In this document: positions 1-9,128 of the stretch, one piece after another
Layout of the letters: each line of letters begins with the position of its first letter
How positions within the stretch are numbered: the stretch's first letter is position 1
DNA from: Paraburkholderia sprentiae WSM5005
Lineage (GTDB): Bacteria > Pseudomonadota > Gammaproteobacteria > Burkholderiales > Burkholderiaceae
Direction: 5' to 3'
DNA: 64,000 nt
NCBI RefSeq assembly: GCF_001865575.2
Contig: NZ_CP017563.2
Span: 910,092-974,091 of the forward strand
The notes under the pieces: generated by a model
Told to the model about the DNA's origin: nothing
What the model saw: only the letters and a program-made list of their open reading frames with translations
Databases searched by the model: none
Position numbers and translations under genes: made by a program

Positions 1-235
1 CACCGAGGATGCCGGCGAGCGCGGCGCCGAAGAAATAGCCAATGAAGGTGCCGCTGCCGAGCACGCCGGTCTGCACGCTGCTCAGATGCCACTGGTTGCG
101 CAGCACCGGCAGCATGAAGGCCAGTACGGCGGCATCCATCGCATCGAACACGTAGCCGAGTCCTCCGAGCCACAGCAGTTTCCGATGAAACCTCGAGTAC
201 GGCAGGCGCTCTATGCGCGCGGGAATCGTCGACAT
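1..235 (-). CDS. MFS transporter, N-terminal part (runs off the window)
   Basis: Reading the minus strand from an ATG at 235 gives about 78 residues starting MSTIPARIERLPYSRFH, and the frame stays open to the window edge. The segment GLGYVFDAMDAAVLAF followed by a second hydrophobic stretch (TGVLGSGTFIGYFFGAALAG) is the usual first and second helix of metabolite:proton symporters of the major facilitator superfamily, with the conserved Asp pair (FDAMD) in helix 1. It acts in the inner membrane; the substrate cannot be told from this piece. An AraC-type regulator gene lies upstream on the same strand and may control it. Confidence 0.8.
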   Translation of the reverse strand, partial: MSTIPARIERLPYSRFHRKLLWLGGLGYVFDAMDAAVLAFMLPVLRNQWHLSSVQTGVLGSGTFIGYFFGAALAGILG

Positions 236-458
236 GACTCGCTTCCAGAAAGGGCTGCGCCGTGGCGCCGGGCATGGTCGAACGAGTATAGGTAGGCGAA
301 ATGGGCGGGTCTTGGCTGGAAACCGCATCGATGCTGCGGATTCCGGCATCACGGCGCCGCCTGCCGCGCTACGTCAAAGCGCTTCGCAGACGCAGCGGGA
401 CATGAAGTCGCGTCCGAACCGAAAGCCGACCCGGCCGAAAATCGCATCGGTACTGCGG

Positions 459-938
459 CTATTCGCTGGCCACGCGGCGACGCTTCTTCAAGACTGCGAT
501 CGTCAGGTGCGGGCGTTGCGCGGCCTTCAGCATGCACGCGGGCACGCGATCGAGTGCAGCCTGATCGGCGCGTGCCCGCACGCGCATCCCGCTCGGGCTC
601 AGGCCGGTGATGTCGCGAAAGATTCGGCCGAACGTGCCGAGGCTTTCCCAGCCGGTCGCAAACGCGATGTCCGTGATGGCGAGCTCGGTGTCGCGCAGCA
701 GCGTGATGGCCTGCTCGATACGGCGCGTCAACAAATAGCGGTGTGGCGGCACGCCAAACGCCCGCTTGAACGAACGCGCGAAGTGCGCTTCCGACACGCC
801 GCTGACTTCGGCCAGGCGCCGCACCGGCCAGGCTTCGTGCGAGGCGGCGTCGATGCGGTCTTTCGCACGCAGTAGGCGACGCAGCAGCGCCGGGTCTTCG
901 AGTGCGTCGGCGCGGCGCGTCCGGGTTGGCTTGGTCAT
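459..938 (-). CDS. AraC-family transcriptional regulator, short form
   Basis: This 159-residue protein is almost only the AraC/XylS DNA-binding domain. The first helix-turn-helix is around residues 42-62 (LAEVSGVSEAHFARSFKRAFG) and the second around 90-112 (ITDIAFATGWESLGTFGRIFRDITG), ending with the family pattern GLSPSGMR. There is no N-terminal cupin or other sensor domain, so any ligand response would need a partner, or the protein works constitutively. The start at 938 lacks a clear Shine-Dalgarno sequence. It lies upstream of the MFS transporter on the same strand and divergent from the pectin hydrolase gene, so either could be its target; the sequence does not decide. Confidence 0.85.
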   Translation of the reverse strand: MTKPTRTRRADALEDPALLRRLLRAKDRIDAASHEAWPVRRLAEVSGVSEAHFARSFKRAFGVPPHRYLLTRRIEQAITLLRDTELAITDIAFATGWESLGTFGRIFRDITGLSPSGMRVRARADQAALDRVPACMLKAAQRPHLTIAVLKKRRRVASE

Positions 939-1277
939 CGAGTGGCAGGCCTAGTGTTGATCGGAATACACACTACGGCCACTCGCCGTGGCCGCAGCGC
1001 GAGGCCATTGTTGCATGCCTCTCTACGAATTCCGCGTCACCGGCTGCGATCAACTCTTCCTTATAGGTTGTCGTACAACTGCCGGGTAGTGATAAACGCA
1101 TCGACCTCCGCTACCCTTCCAAAAAATCCTATTCGCTAGGCAAGTCCGGGTAAGTACTGCATGTACGTAGACGCAGCCTTCACCTAAGATTCGTATGTCG
1201 TCTTACAACTTTCCGTGCCTTTCACCCGGCCTGAACGCGTCCAAACGCTCGCATTCTTTAATAACAAGGATGACCCC
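939..1277. promoter_or_regulatory. Divergent intergenic region with palindromic candidate operators
   Basis: This stretch between the AraC-type regulator (minus) and the pectin hydrolase (plus) has no gene. It holds GTTGTCGTACAAC at 1067-1079 (5-bp arms around CGT) and a related site ATGTCGTCTTACAAC at about 1194-1208, about 70 bp before the hydrolase start. The shared TGTCGT..TACAAC pattern is the size and shape of a GntR-type operator. An AAGGA ribosome binding site is at 1266-1270. The regulator is not identified. Confidence 0.45.
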
Positions 1278-3392
1278 ATGCTTTACCGAGTCACCGTCAT
1301 GGCATGCCTGACCGCGCTGCTCGCGGCTTGCGGCAGCGGCGATAATGCGCCGCCCGCGTCGACCACGAGCAGCACCACGCCGCCGGCATCGGCGGCGCCC
1401 GCCGCCTTCAAGGTCGGCACCACCGCCAACGACCCCAATCTGCCCGCGGCACCGCAACTGCCGAGCGCCGACCAGGTTTGCAGCACACTGGAAGCCAGCA
1501 ACAACCTCGTGAGCCAGCCGAGCGGCGCACTCGGACCCGAAGCCGACAACGGCGCCACGTCGGCGATCCTGAATCCGGACCAGGCGCGCATCCAGGCCGC
1601 GCTCGACGCCTGCGGCGCCGCCGTGGATGCTCAGGTCGGCGCAGCGATCCAGGCCGCGGACGCAGCGGCCGCCGCATCGCAAACCGCGGCCGCCGTGCCG
1701 AACGTCAACATCAAGGGCGCGTCGGCACAAACGCTCGCGGCCTCGCAGTATCGCGCGACCAAGTTCGCGGTGCGCCTCGTCGTGTCGAGCACCGGCGCGG
1801 GCAACGCCTTCATCACGGGCCCGCTGACACTGCCCTCGGGCGTGACGCTGTGGATCGACAACGGCGTGACCGTCTACGCGACGCGTGACGTCATGGCCTA
1901 TTCGCCGAACGCGGCCGGACCGTACTGCGCGAACACGGCCGTCAGCTCGACCAAGGCGGGTAGCTCGGGCAACTGCCTGCCGCTGATCGGCGGCAGCTAC
2001 CTCGTCAACTCGGCGGTGGTCGGCGGCGGCACCATCGACAGTCGCGCGGCATCGGAAATCACCACGTCGAACAGCCTTTATCCGCTGATGCGCGTCGACC
2101 TGAGCTGCACCAACACGTACGTCGCCTACAAGGCGGGCACCCAGGCCCCGGACGGCACTGCCTGCGACGACGGCGGCACCTTCGTGAACTCGAAGGCTTC
2201 GGCGCGTCACATGACGTGGTGGGACCTCGCGTGGCTCGGCAACATGGTCGAGAATGGCACGACCGGTGTCGGCTCGCAGTCGAACTTCCGCATGATGGTG
2301 CTCAACTACGCGAAGAACCTGACGCTGTTCGGCATCACGCTGCACAACAGTGCAAATTTCCACGTCGTGCCGAGCGGTGTGGACGGCCTCACAGTGTGGA
2401 ACGTCAAGGTGCAGACGCCGTCGGCATCGGCCTCGGCTAACCCGGCTGGTAACGGCAACCCGAACTACCTGGGCATGGTGCCGACCGTCGATACCGCGAA
2501 GAACACCGACGCGTTCGACCCGGGTTCGGCTTCGAAGCCGGTCACGCAGGCACTGGCGACCGGTAGCACCACGACCTCGTCGGCCGGCAAGATCGCGTTT
2601 GACGGCTATCTGAAGAACGTCGTGTTCGCGTACAACTACATCAGCACCGGCGACGACGATATCGCGATCAAGGGTTCGAGCAACCCGAGCCCGGCAGGCT
2701 CGGGGCTGTATGGTGTCGACGGCAATCGCGACGTCGCGAGCGATCGCAAGTATGGTTTCGTCGTGGCGCACAACCATATTTACGCGGGTCATGGCGTGTC
2801 GGTCGGCAGCGAGACCAATGCGGGCGTGACGAACATCCAGGTGTACGACAACTCGTTCGATGGCTCGGAACAGGCGCTGCGCATCAAGTCCGACTGGGCG
2901 CGCGGCGGTCTCGTGACGAACGTCAACTACAACAACATCTGCATCCGCAATAGCGGCCAGGCGCTGTTGTTCACGCCGTACTACAGCACCAAGGCACTGT
3001 CGAATCCGACTTCGCCGCTGTATCCGGACTTCCACGACATCACGCTGTCGAATATCCACATCATCGGTGGCACGTCGGCGATCTTCGAAGGCTTCCAGGC
3101 GAACTCGGGCGGCATCGCGCACGCGCAGATTCCGCTCGGCATGACGCTGAACAATGTGCTCGCCGATTCGCCGGACAACGTCGCGGTGACCGCATCCGAT
3201 GCGAATCTGACGCTGAACAACGTGAATCTGCCGATCTTCCCGTCGGCCGCGAACCGTGTCGTACTGAACGGCTCCGCGTCGCAGCAACTGAGCACCGCGA
3301 AGGCGGTCGATTGCAGCGCAGCGTACGTCGACTTCCCTGCGATCGGCGACGCTTCCACGACCGGCCAGACGTGGGCGGGTTCTTCGCAGTAA
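1278..3392 (+). CDS. Glycoside hydrolase family 28 (polygalacturonase-like) lipoprotein
   Basis: The start at 1278 is preferred because AAGGA precedes it by 7 bases and it begins a lipoprotein signal peptide (MLYRVTVMACLTALLAAC, lipobox LAAC). The 704-residue protein carries all four GH28 signature motifs: NTD at about 409-411, GDDD at 458-461, GHG at 504-506 and RIK at 535-537. The Asp residues and His are the catalytic set of this right-handed beta-helix family, which hydrolyses polygalacturonan or rhamnogalacturonan. About 370 residues precede the core motifs, including a low-complexity Ala/Thr/Ser linker after the lipid anchor, so the enzyme is longer than a typical 400-500 residue family member. 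It is probably cell-surface or periplasmic and suggests contact with plant material. Which pectin fraction it cuts is not decidable here. Confidence 0.92.
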   Translation: MLYRVTVMACLTALLAACGSGDNAPPASTTSSTTPPASAAPAAFKVGTTANDPNLPAAPQLPSADQVCSTLEASNNLVSQPSGALGPEADNGATSAILNPDQARIQAALDACGAAVDAQVGAAIQAADAAAAASQTAAAVPNVNIKGASAQTLAASQYRATKFAVRLVVSSTGAGNAFITGPLTLPSGVTLWIDNGVTVYATRDVMAYSPNAAGPYCANTAVSSTKAGSSGNCLPLIGGSYLVNSAVVGGGTIDSRAASEITTSNSLYPLMRVDLSCTNTYVAYKAGTQAPDGTACDDGGTFVNSKASARHMTWWDLAWLGNMVENGTTGVGSQSNFRMMVLNYAKNLTLFGITLHNSANFHVVPSGVDGLTVWNVKVQTPSASASANPAGNGNPNYLGMVPTVDTAKNTDAFDPGSASKPVTQALATGSTTTSSAGKIAFDGYLKNVVFAYNYISTGDDDIAIKGSSNPSPAGSGLYGVDGNRDVASDRKYGFVVAHNHIYAGHGVSVGSETNAGVTNIQVYDNSFDGSEQALRIKSDWARGGLVTNVNYNNICIRNSGQALLFTPYYSTKALSNPTSPLYPDFHDITLSNIHIIGGTSAIFEGFQANSGGIAHAQIPLGMTLNNVLADSPDNVAVTASDANLTLNNVNLPIFPSAANRVVLNGSASQQLSTAKAVDCSAAYVDFPAIGDASTTGQTWAGSSQ

Positions 3393-3476
3393 GCATCGGG
3401 CAGTAAGCGCTCGGCGCTGATGGCAATAGCGTGCGGCGATGGTGAGCCGCACGCGTCGAGGTAGACGTTTTCATTC

Positions 3477-3517
3477 AACGGCCTGTGCGGACTATTCCTC
3501 ACAGGCCGTTTTCATTT
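3477..3517 (+). terminator. Rho-independent terminator after the GH28 gene
   Basis: A perfect 11-bp stem, AACGGCCTGTG at 3477-3487 pairing with CACAGGCCGTT at 3500-3510, encloses a 12-base loop and is followed by the T-rich tail TTCATTT. It ends transcription of the hydrolase gene before the convergent permease gene. Confidence 0.8.
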
Positions 3518-3551
3518 GATGCGCTGGGTGGACGACGCGCTCGCCGCCGCT

Positions 3552-4625
3552 TCAGGCGGTCTGCTCGGTCTTGCCGAAAGCGAGCCGGCCGTTTTTCGAC
3601 AGCAGCACCGCCACCGGCCGTGTCATTTCGAACTCGGAAAAGATGATCGTCATGCTGGCCGTGATCGGCACCGCGAGAAAGGCGCCCGGCACGCCCCACA
3701 ACGCCGACCACACCGCCATGCTCGCAAGAATGGCGAACGGGCTCAGGTTCAGGGAGTTGCCCGTCAGATACGGATCGAGGATGTTGCCGATCACGAAGTG
3801 AATCGCGCTCAGCGACACGAGTACGACCAGGATCGAATTCAGCTCGCCGAACTGCAGCACCGACATCAGCACCGGGAACACGATCGCAAGCACCGAGCCG
3901 ATATACGGCACGTAGTTGAGCAGCGCGGTCAGTATCGCCCACAGGCCGGCGAACTCGAGGCCGACGCTGCGCATCGCAAGCCAGCAGAGCGCGCCGAGCA
4001 GCACGCCAAGAAACGTCTTCAGCGCAAGATACGCGCCGATGCGCCGGTTGATGTCCGTGACCACGCCGCGGATGCGCGCTGCGTTGGCCGAATTGGCGGT
4101 CATGTTCGTCAGCTTTTCGCCGAAGGTCGTGCGCTCGACCAGCAGAAAACTCGCATACAGCACGATCACGAAGAGGTCGATGATCACCGACGACAGCGAG
4201 GCCAGCATGCCGGTCACCATCGCCTGAATGTTCAACTGCGTGAGCATGTTCCGCCGCAGCGATTCCCAGGTCGGCTCGCTTTCGAGGTGCAGCAGGACCG
4301 AAATCTTGTGGATCATCAGCAGGACCGAGTCCTGGTAGCGCGGCGCGAGCGCGACGAGCGCGTCATAGTTCGCGACGAGCATGTCGACCGCGAAGAAGAT
4401 CGCGGCGCCGATCAGGAACATCGAGAGTCCGTAGCGCAACTGGACCGGCAGCCGCGGGCCGATCACCGGAATGCGTTGCAGCAGCCGCGTGAAGTCGACC
4501 ACCACGTACACCGCGATCGCGCCGAACACGATCGGCACGAAAACCACGCGCCCGATGTACAGCACCCAGCCCACAATTAGCACCAGCACCACTACGCATA
4601 CGGACGCTTGCAATCTGTCGGTCAT
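3552..4625 (-). CDS. AI-2E family (PerM/UPF0118) transporter
   Basis: This 357-residue integral membrane protein begins with two hydrophobic segments (VCVVVLVLIVGWVLYIGRVVFVPIVFGAIAVYVVVDF), has a soluble middle and ends with a cluster of helices. The stretch LLNYVPYIGSVLAIVFPVL, then NILDPYLTGNSLNLSPFAI and WGVPGAFLAVPITASM are hallmarks of the AI-2E/PerM family. Members have been linked to autoinducer-2 export or Na+/H+ antiport, but most, including this one, have no known substrate. GGAG lies 9 bases before the ATG at 4625. It is a single gene, convergent with the pectin hydrolase. Confidence 0.88.
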   Translation of the reverse strand: MTDRLQASVCVVVLVLIVGWVLYIGRVVFVPIVFGAIAVYVVVDFTRLLQRIPVIGPRLPVQLRYGLSMFLIGAAIFFAVDMLVANYDALVALAPRYQDSVLLMIHKISVLLHLESEPTWESLRRNMLTQLNIQAMVTGMLASLSSVIIDLFVIVLYASFLLVERTTFGEKLTNMTANSANAARIRGVVTDINRRIGAYLALKTFLGVLLGALCWLAMRSVGLEFAGLWAILTALLNYVPYIGSVLAIVFPVLMSVLQFGELNSILVVLVSLSAIHFVIGNILDPYLTGNSLNLSPFAILASMAVWSALWGVPGAFLAVPITASMTIIFSEFEMTRPVAVLLSKNGRLAFGKTEQTA

Positions 4626-5079
4626 CGGTCAGTGCTCCATGAATCCGCAAACAGGTGCGCCGCAGGATCAGCCGAGGATGAAAGCGATGGCCGCGCGCCC
4701 CGCCCGCCGTACGGTCCCCTGCACAGCGGGTCGCGCGATGGGCAGCATCGATCTTCGCACAGAACGATGACGGCTCATATAAAAGCGCGACAGATCGTTC
4801 CGTCGGCCAACTCCAGGGACACCTCGAAATGCGCCATCAGAATGTCGCGAAACGTTGTGATGCGCCGGACTCGCTCGCGAAACCATCTGCTACGCTGGGC
4901 TAGATGGTTTCGATCCCCTGACGTGATCCGACTCGAGCGCCTACGCGACCCGGTGGCAGCGCACGGCCGATTCCACGCAGTGAAGCCCGCGCCGCGCGCG
5001 TCCGTACGGTGTCCGCGCTTTGCGTGTGCGTGACGTTCGACTTTACGCATACCTCTCACTTCACGGCATGGAGTATGAG
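4626..5079. other. Intergenic region with a perfect 11-bp inverted repeat
   Basis: No convincing gene lies in this divergent region; the open frames on both strands look like high-GC chance frames. It contains CGAAACCATCT at 4878-4888 and its exact complement AGATGGTTTCG at 4902-4912, separated by 13 bases. There is no T-tract, so this is more likely a protein-binding dyad or RNA hairpin than a terminator. Confidence 0.5.
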
Positions 5080-6321
5080 ATGCTGCAACGGCTGGGTTCG
5101 CGATTCGTCGTAATCGGTCTGGTGTTGACATGCGCCGCTTGTGGCGGTGGTGGTGGCGGCGGCAGTACGGACTCAGGCAGCACCGGCTCGAATGGCGCGG
5201 CCGGCGCGACCACGCCCGCATCGAGTCCAACACCGGCGTCGAGTCCGTCGAGCGCATCCGACGCGAGCGCCACGACGCCCAAGCTCGCCGCCGCGACGCC
5301 GATCATCGACGGCACGACGCTCGGCGGCAGCAACTGGCCCGCGGGCGCCACGTCATCGGGCGGGACCGGTCAGCCCGTCAGCGGACTGAACTGCGCGTTG
5401 CGCAGCACCGCGTACACCTACGCGCATCTGTCGATCTACCAGAACGGGCAACTCCTGACGCTGCCGCCCAACATCGGCATGGTCGAGCCGACCATGACGG
5501 CGCCGACCGGCTGCGCCTATCCGGTGCACACGGTCGATTCGAGCGGCAAGATCCATATGGACGCGACGACCGGCGCGACCTATACGCTCGGCCAGTTCTT
5601 CTCGATCTGGGGCGAGACGCTGAGTGCGTCGAACGTGGCGGGTTTGACCGGCTCGCCGATCGCGATCTACGTGAACGACGGCGGCACGCTCACGCAATAT
5701 ACGGGCGACCCCGCGAGCCTCGTGCTGACGCCGCACGCCGAAATCACGATCATGGTCGGCACGCCTGTCACACAAGTGCCCACCTACACGTGGACCGATC
5801 CGCCGCCGTTCGATCCGAACCCGGTCACGCTCATCTTCGGTGGCGTGGTCGGCAGCTCGTTCTGGCCGAACGGCACGACCTCGACGGGCGGCACCGGCAC
5901 GCCGGTCGACGGCCTGACCTGCGCGCCGGACATGAGCGTGCTGTATCACGTGCACGCGCATCTCGCGATCATCAAGGACGGCCAGTGGCTCGCGTTGCCG
6001 ATGAATGTCGGCATCCTGTCGCAATGCACGTATGAAATGCATACGCACGACAACACCGGCATCATTCATATCGAAGCGCCGAACCTCAAGACCTACACGC
6101 TCGGCGAGTTCTTCGATATCTGGGGCGAGCCGCTGACGAACACGAACGTCGCGGGTATCACCGGCGACGTAGTCGCGTATATCAATGACAACGGCGACTC
6201 GCGCCGCTACATGGGCGACTTGCGCAATATCGAGCTGACGTCGTTGCGTGACATCACGCTGCAAATCGGCACGCCGCCGGTGAGCACGTTGGCGACGTAT
6301 TCGTGGTACGAGCCGCAGTGA
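5080..6321 (+). CDS. Lipoprotein with two tandem copies of an uncharacterised domain
   Basis: The start at 5080 follows GGAG and begins a lipoprotein signal (MLQRLGSRFVVIGLVLTCAAC) with a poly-Gly stretch right after the lipidated Cys. A Ser/Thr/Pro/Ala-rich linker follows. The remaining protein is two similar modules of about 140 residues. The first opens with GGSNWPAGATSSGGTGQPV and the second with GSSFWPNGTTSTGGTGTPV. Both then have AHLSIYQNGQ or AHLAIIKDGQ, LPPNIGM or LPMNVGI, a His-containing YPVHTVD or YEMHTHD segment, and TLGQFFSIWGE or TLGEFFDIWGE. The paired His-rich segments could bind a metal, but that is inference. I do not recognise the function. It is a stand-alone gene. Confidence 0.8.
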   Translation: MLQRLGSRFVVIGLVLTCAACGGGGGGGSTDSGSTGSNGAAGATTPASSPTPASSPSSASDASATTPKLAAATPIIDGTTLGGSNWPAGATSSGGTGQPVSGLNCALRSTAYTYAHLSIYQNGQLLTLPPNIGMVEPTMTAPTGCAYPVHTVDSSGKIHMDATTGATYTLGQFFSIWGETLSASNVAGLTGSPIAIYVNDGGTLTQYTGDPASLVLTPHAEITIMVGTPVTQVPTYTWTDPPPFDPNPVTLIFGGVVGSSFWPNGTTSTGGTGTPVDGLTCAPDMSVLYHVHAHLAIIKDGQWLALPMNVGILSQCTYEMHTHDNTGIIHIEAPNLKTYTLGEFFDIWGEPLTNTNVAGITGDVVAYINDNGDSRRYMGDLRNIELTSLRDITLQIGTPPVSTLATYSWYEPQ

Positions 6322-6347
6322 CGTCGGCAGAAAGCCACGTCACTGCG
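6314..6347. terminator. Shared hairpin between convergent genes
   Basis: CGCAGTGACGT at 6314-6324 pairs perfectly with ACGTCACTGCG at 6337-6347 around a 12-base loop. The stop codon of the lipoprotein gene lies inside the left arm. There is no clear T-tract on either side, but its place between two convergent genes suggests a bidirectional terminator. Confidence 0.55.
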
Positions 6348-6363
6348 CCGCCGTCGCGCGGCT

Positions 6364-7152
6364 TCAACGCGGCGTACCCGAATGCCCGACGCCGCCCGGC
6401 GGGCGCGGCACGACGCCCGCGACGGAGCGCGGCGCCGCGTTCGCGACCAGAATCATCGCCGCGCCGGCGAGACCGCTCGAGACATGCTTCAACGCATGGC
6501 CGGCGATCAGGTGATGCGTCAGATCCCATACCTGCCAATCGAGGCTTTCGAAAATTTTCGCGACCCCGTAGAAGACGATCACGAGCGTCCACGCGAACAC
6601 GCCGTCCACTTTGCGCGTGAGCGTCATACCGACGATCAGCATGAGCCCGCCGAACTGAAGAATCGCGTAAGGCCACAGGCTGTTGAACACGAGCCAGTAG
6701 CCGACGGTGGCGGGCGACACGACCACCATGATCAGCATCTGCGCCCAGCCAACGCGCTGTGCGCTCCACGACGTCCATAGCATCGCGAGGATGCCGGCGA
6801 ACACGATCGTCATCGGCAGACGATCCCACACCAGCGTCGCATCGTTCGGCGCCATGTGGTAGTAAGCCGAGCCGAACGCGGTGAAAAGCAGCCCGGACGC
6901 GGCGACGACCATACCGGGAAATTGCGCCGGCTGGCTCGACGCATGCCGCCCGACCCACCGCAGACTGAGCACGCCGGCGATCAGAATGACGAAGTTCGAC
7001 AGCACGTCGGACGCATTGTGCAGTGGCCCTAACGAGCGTTGATCGGCGAAGTGGTGATACGAGGCCGGCTGCGCGAGCGGCCAGATCATCTGCAGCGCGG
7101 TGCCCACCACGAAAAGCAGCACGCTAGCCAGCAGCAAGCGGGAGATCTTCAC
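6364..7152 (-). CDS. Seven-helix CREST-superfamily putative hydrolase (ceramidase-like)
   Basis: I chose the GTG start at 7152, which has GGAG nine bases upstream and begins directly with a transmembrane helix; the frame could start further out but the extra residues look non-coding. The 262-residue protein has about seven hydrophobic segments. It carries the three conserved elements of the CREST superfamily of membrane hydrolases (alkaline ceramidase, PAQR, Per1). These are D-x-x-S-N at 49-53 (DVLSN), S-x3-H at 95-99 (SAYYH) with an Asp at 110 (WDRLP), and H-x3-H near the end at 219-223 within HHLIAGHALKH. These residues would hold a zinc ion and act on a lipid amide. Family membership is inferred from motif spacing; the substrate is unknown. 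Confidence 0.7.
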   Translation of the reverse strand: MKISRLLLASVLLFVVGTALQMIWPLAQPASYHHFADQRSLGPLHNASDVLSNFVILIAGVLSLRWVGRHASSQPAQFPGMVVAASGLLFTAFGSAYYHMAPNDATLVWDRLPMTIVFAGILAMLWTSWSAQRVGWAQMLIMVVVSPATVGYWLVFNSLWPYAILQFGGLMLIVGMTLTRKVDGVFAWTLVIVFYGVAKIFESLDWQVWDLTHHLIAGHALKHVSSGLAGAAMILVANAAPRSVAGVVPRPPGGVGHSGTPR

Positions 7153-7522
7153 GTTGCTCGACTCCAGAGTGAGCGAAACGCTCGAAGGCCCCAGAACCGG
7201 ACCCTTTACGCTGACGCCGAGCGGATCACCCGGGACCGCGCAGAACCCGCGCGGTCGATCCGCGGCCGGGTTTGCCCTCCGTGCGAATTCGCCCAGCCTG
7301 CCCGTATCATCGGACAAAGCGCTTTGCGCAACAAGAGCGTCGACCGGCGCGCCGATGGGCTTGCGCTCATAGTATTCTTCTCAGCGAATGCAAGCTGCAT
7401 GCAAGAATCCGCGCGCCATTCCACTACCAGGATGTCGAGCCAAGCTTTGTCGAGCAACGCCACGCGATGTTCCGATTCTAGAACCGGCCGGGTCGCGCGA
7501 CCCAAAGGAAGACCTGGACTCC

Positions 7523-9109
7523 ATGCAAGCGCAGACACACCACCCGTTGTTTACATCTCGGCAATGGAGGGGCGCGCTGTGCGCGCTGCTGTGCGCGAGC
7601 CTGCTCGTCGGCTGCGCGCCGTTACCTTCCCTCGAGGGTCGCAAGGAGTCGCATGCATTGCCGCCGGCGGCGGCCGCCAGCACGGACCTCGGTCGTGCGG
7701 TCGCGCCCGGGCTCGCCGCACACGCGGGGCTGGCGGGCATTTATCCGCTGTCGGATGCGCATGTCGCGTTTGCCGCGCGGATGGACCTGGTCCGTTCCGC
7801 GCAACGCACCCTCGACATCCAGTACTACATCTGGCGCGACGACCTGACCGGCACGCTGCTGCTCGAACAGATCCATGAGGCAGCGGACCGTGGCGTGCGG
7901 GTGCGCCTGTTGCTCGACGATCTCGGCATCGCCTCCGCGCTCGACCCGACGCTCGCCGCGCTCGACGCGCATCCGAACATCGAGGTGCGCCTGTTCAACC
8001 CGTTCGTCGTGCGCAGCCCGAAATTCCTCGGCTTCTTGACCGACTTCTCGCGCGCCAATCGACGCATGCACAACAAGTCCCTCACCGCCGACTCGACCGC
8101 GACCATCCTCGGCGGCCGCAATATCGGTGACGAGTACTTCGACGCCACCGACGGCGTGGTGTTCGCCGATCTCGACGTACTCGCGATCGGGCCGGCCGCG
8201 GCCGACGTGTCACGCGATTTCGACCGCTACTGGGCGAGCGCGTCCGCCTATCCGGTCGAGAAGATTCTGCCGCATGAGAGCGTCGATGAACTGGCCGCGC
8301 TAGAACGCAATGCGCAGGCGATCGAGCGGGATCCGGCGGCCGCGGCCTATATTGAAGCGCTGCGCGGTCCGCGCGTCGTGCAAAACCTGCTCGACGACAA
8401 GCTGCCGCTCGACTGGGCCAAAACGGAGATGATCAGCGACGACCCTGCGAAAGGCCTGAACAACGCGCCGCCGGAAGCACTGATTGCCCACCAGTTGCGC
8501 GAAGTGATGGGCCAGCCGACCCACTCGCTCGACCTCATATCCCCGTACTTCGTGCCGGCGAGCACGGGCACGCAGTATCTGAACGGGCTCGCCGCGCAGG
8601 GCGTCGACGTGCGCGTGTTGACGAACGCGCTCGAAGCGACCGACGTCGTCGCCGTGCACTCGGGCTATATAAGGCGGCGCGTCGAGTTGCTGCAAAACGG
8701 CGTGCATCTGTACGAATTGCGGCGCGTGGCAGGCGTCGCACACAAAAAAGAACAGTCGCCGGGGCCGTTTGGCAGCTCGGGGTCGAGCTTGCATGCGAAG
8801 ACCATCATCGTGGACTCCCAACGGGTCTTCGTCGGTTCGTTCAATTTCGATCCGCGCTCCGCGCATCTGAATACCGAGCTTGGCCTCGTGATCGACAGCT
8901 CCGATCTCGCGACGCGGGTCGATCGCAAGTTTCTCGCGCTACTGCCCAAGGTCGCATATGCGGTGCATCTCGATGAAAATGGCAAGCTGTATTGGATCGA
9001 AACGAATGGCGACGTCGAAATCCGCCACGACACCGAACCGAATACGACGTGGTACGGACGGCTCGGTGTGTGGATGCTGTCGATCATGCCGATCGAGTCA
9101 CTGCTGTAG
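7523..9109 (+). CDS. Phospholipase D-family lipoprotein (ClsC/YmdC-like)
   Basis: The start at 7523 gives a lipoprotein signal peptide ending LLVGC; an upstream extension would destroy it. The 528-residue product has two HKD motifs: H183-N-K185 with D190 (HNKSLTAD), followed by GGRNIGDEYF, and H424-A-K426 with D431 (HAKTIIVD), followed by VGSFNFDPRS. These are the two catalytic halves of phospholipase D and cardiolipin synthase enzymes. The lipid anchor and overall length resemble ClsC/YmdC, which makes cardiolipin using phosphatidylethanolamine as phosphatidyl donor. A simple phospholipase activity is equally possible. Confidence 0.88.
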   Translation: MQAQTHHPLFTSRQWRGALCALLCASLLVGCAPLPSLEGRKESHALPPAAAASTDLGRAVAPGLAAHAGLAGIYPLSDAHVAFAARMDLVRSAQRTLDIQYYIWRDDLTGTLLLEQIHEAADRGVRVRLLLDDLGIASALDPTLAALDAHPNIEVRLFNPFVVRSPKFLGFLTDFSRANRRMHNKSLTADSTATILGGRNIGDEYFDATDGVVFADLDVLAIGPAAADVSRDFDRYWASASAYPVEKILPHESVDELAALERNAQAIERDPAAAAYIEALRGPRVVQNLLDDKLPLDWAKTEMISDDPAKGLNNAPPEALIAHQLREVMGQPTHSLDLISPYFVPASTGTQYLNGLAAQGVDVRVLTNALEATDVVAVHSGYIRRRVELLQNGVHLYELRRVAGVAHKKEQSPGPFGSSGSSLHAKTIIVDSQRVFVGSFNFDPRSAHLNTELGLVIDSSDLATRVDRKFLALLPKVAYAVHLDENGKLYWIETNGDVEIRHDTEPNTTWYGRLGVWMLSIMPIESLL

Positions 9110-9128
9110 CACTGCTGTAACCCGCAAC

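Noticed and set aside
1203..3452. 749-codon open frame on the minus strand
   Set aside because: It lies opposite the GH28 gene and is Arg/Val/Asp-rich with no domain, the usual shadow of a high-GC gene.
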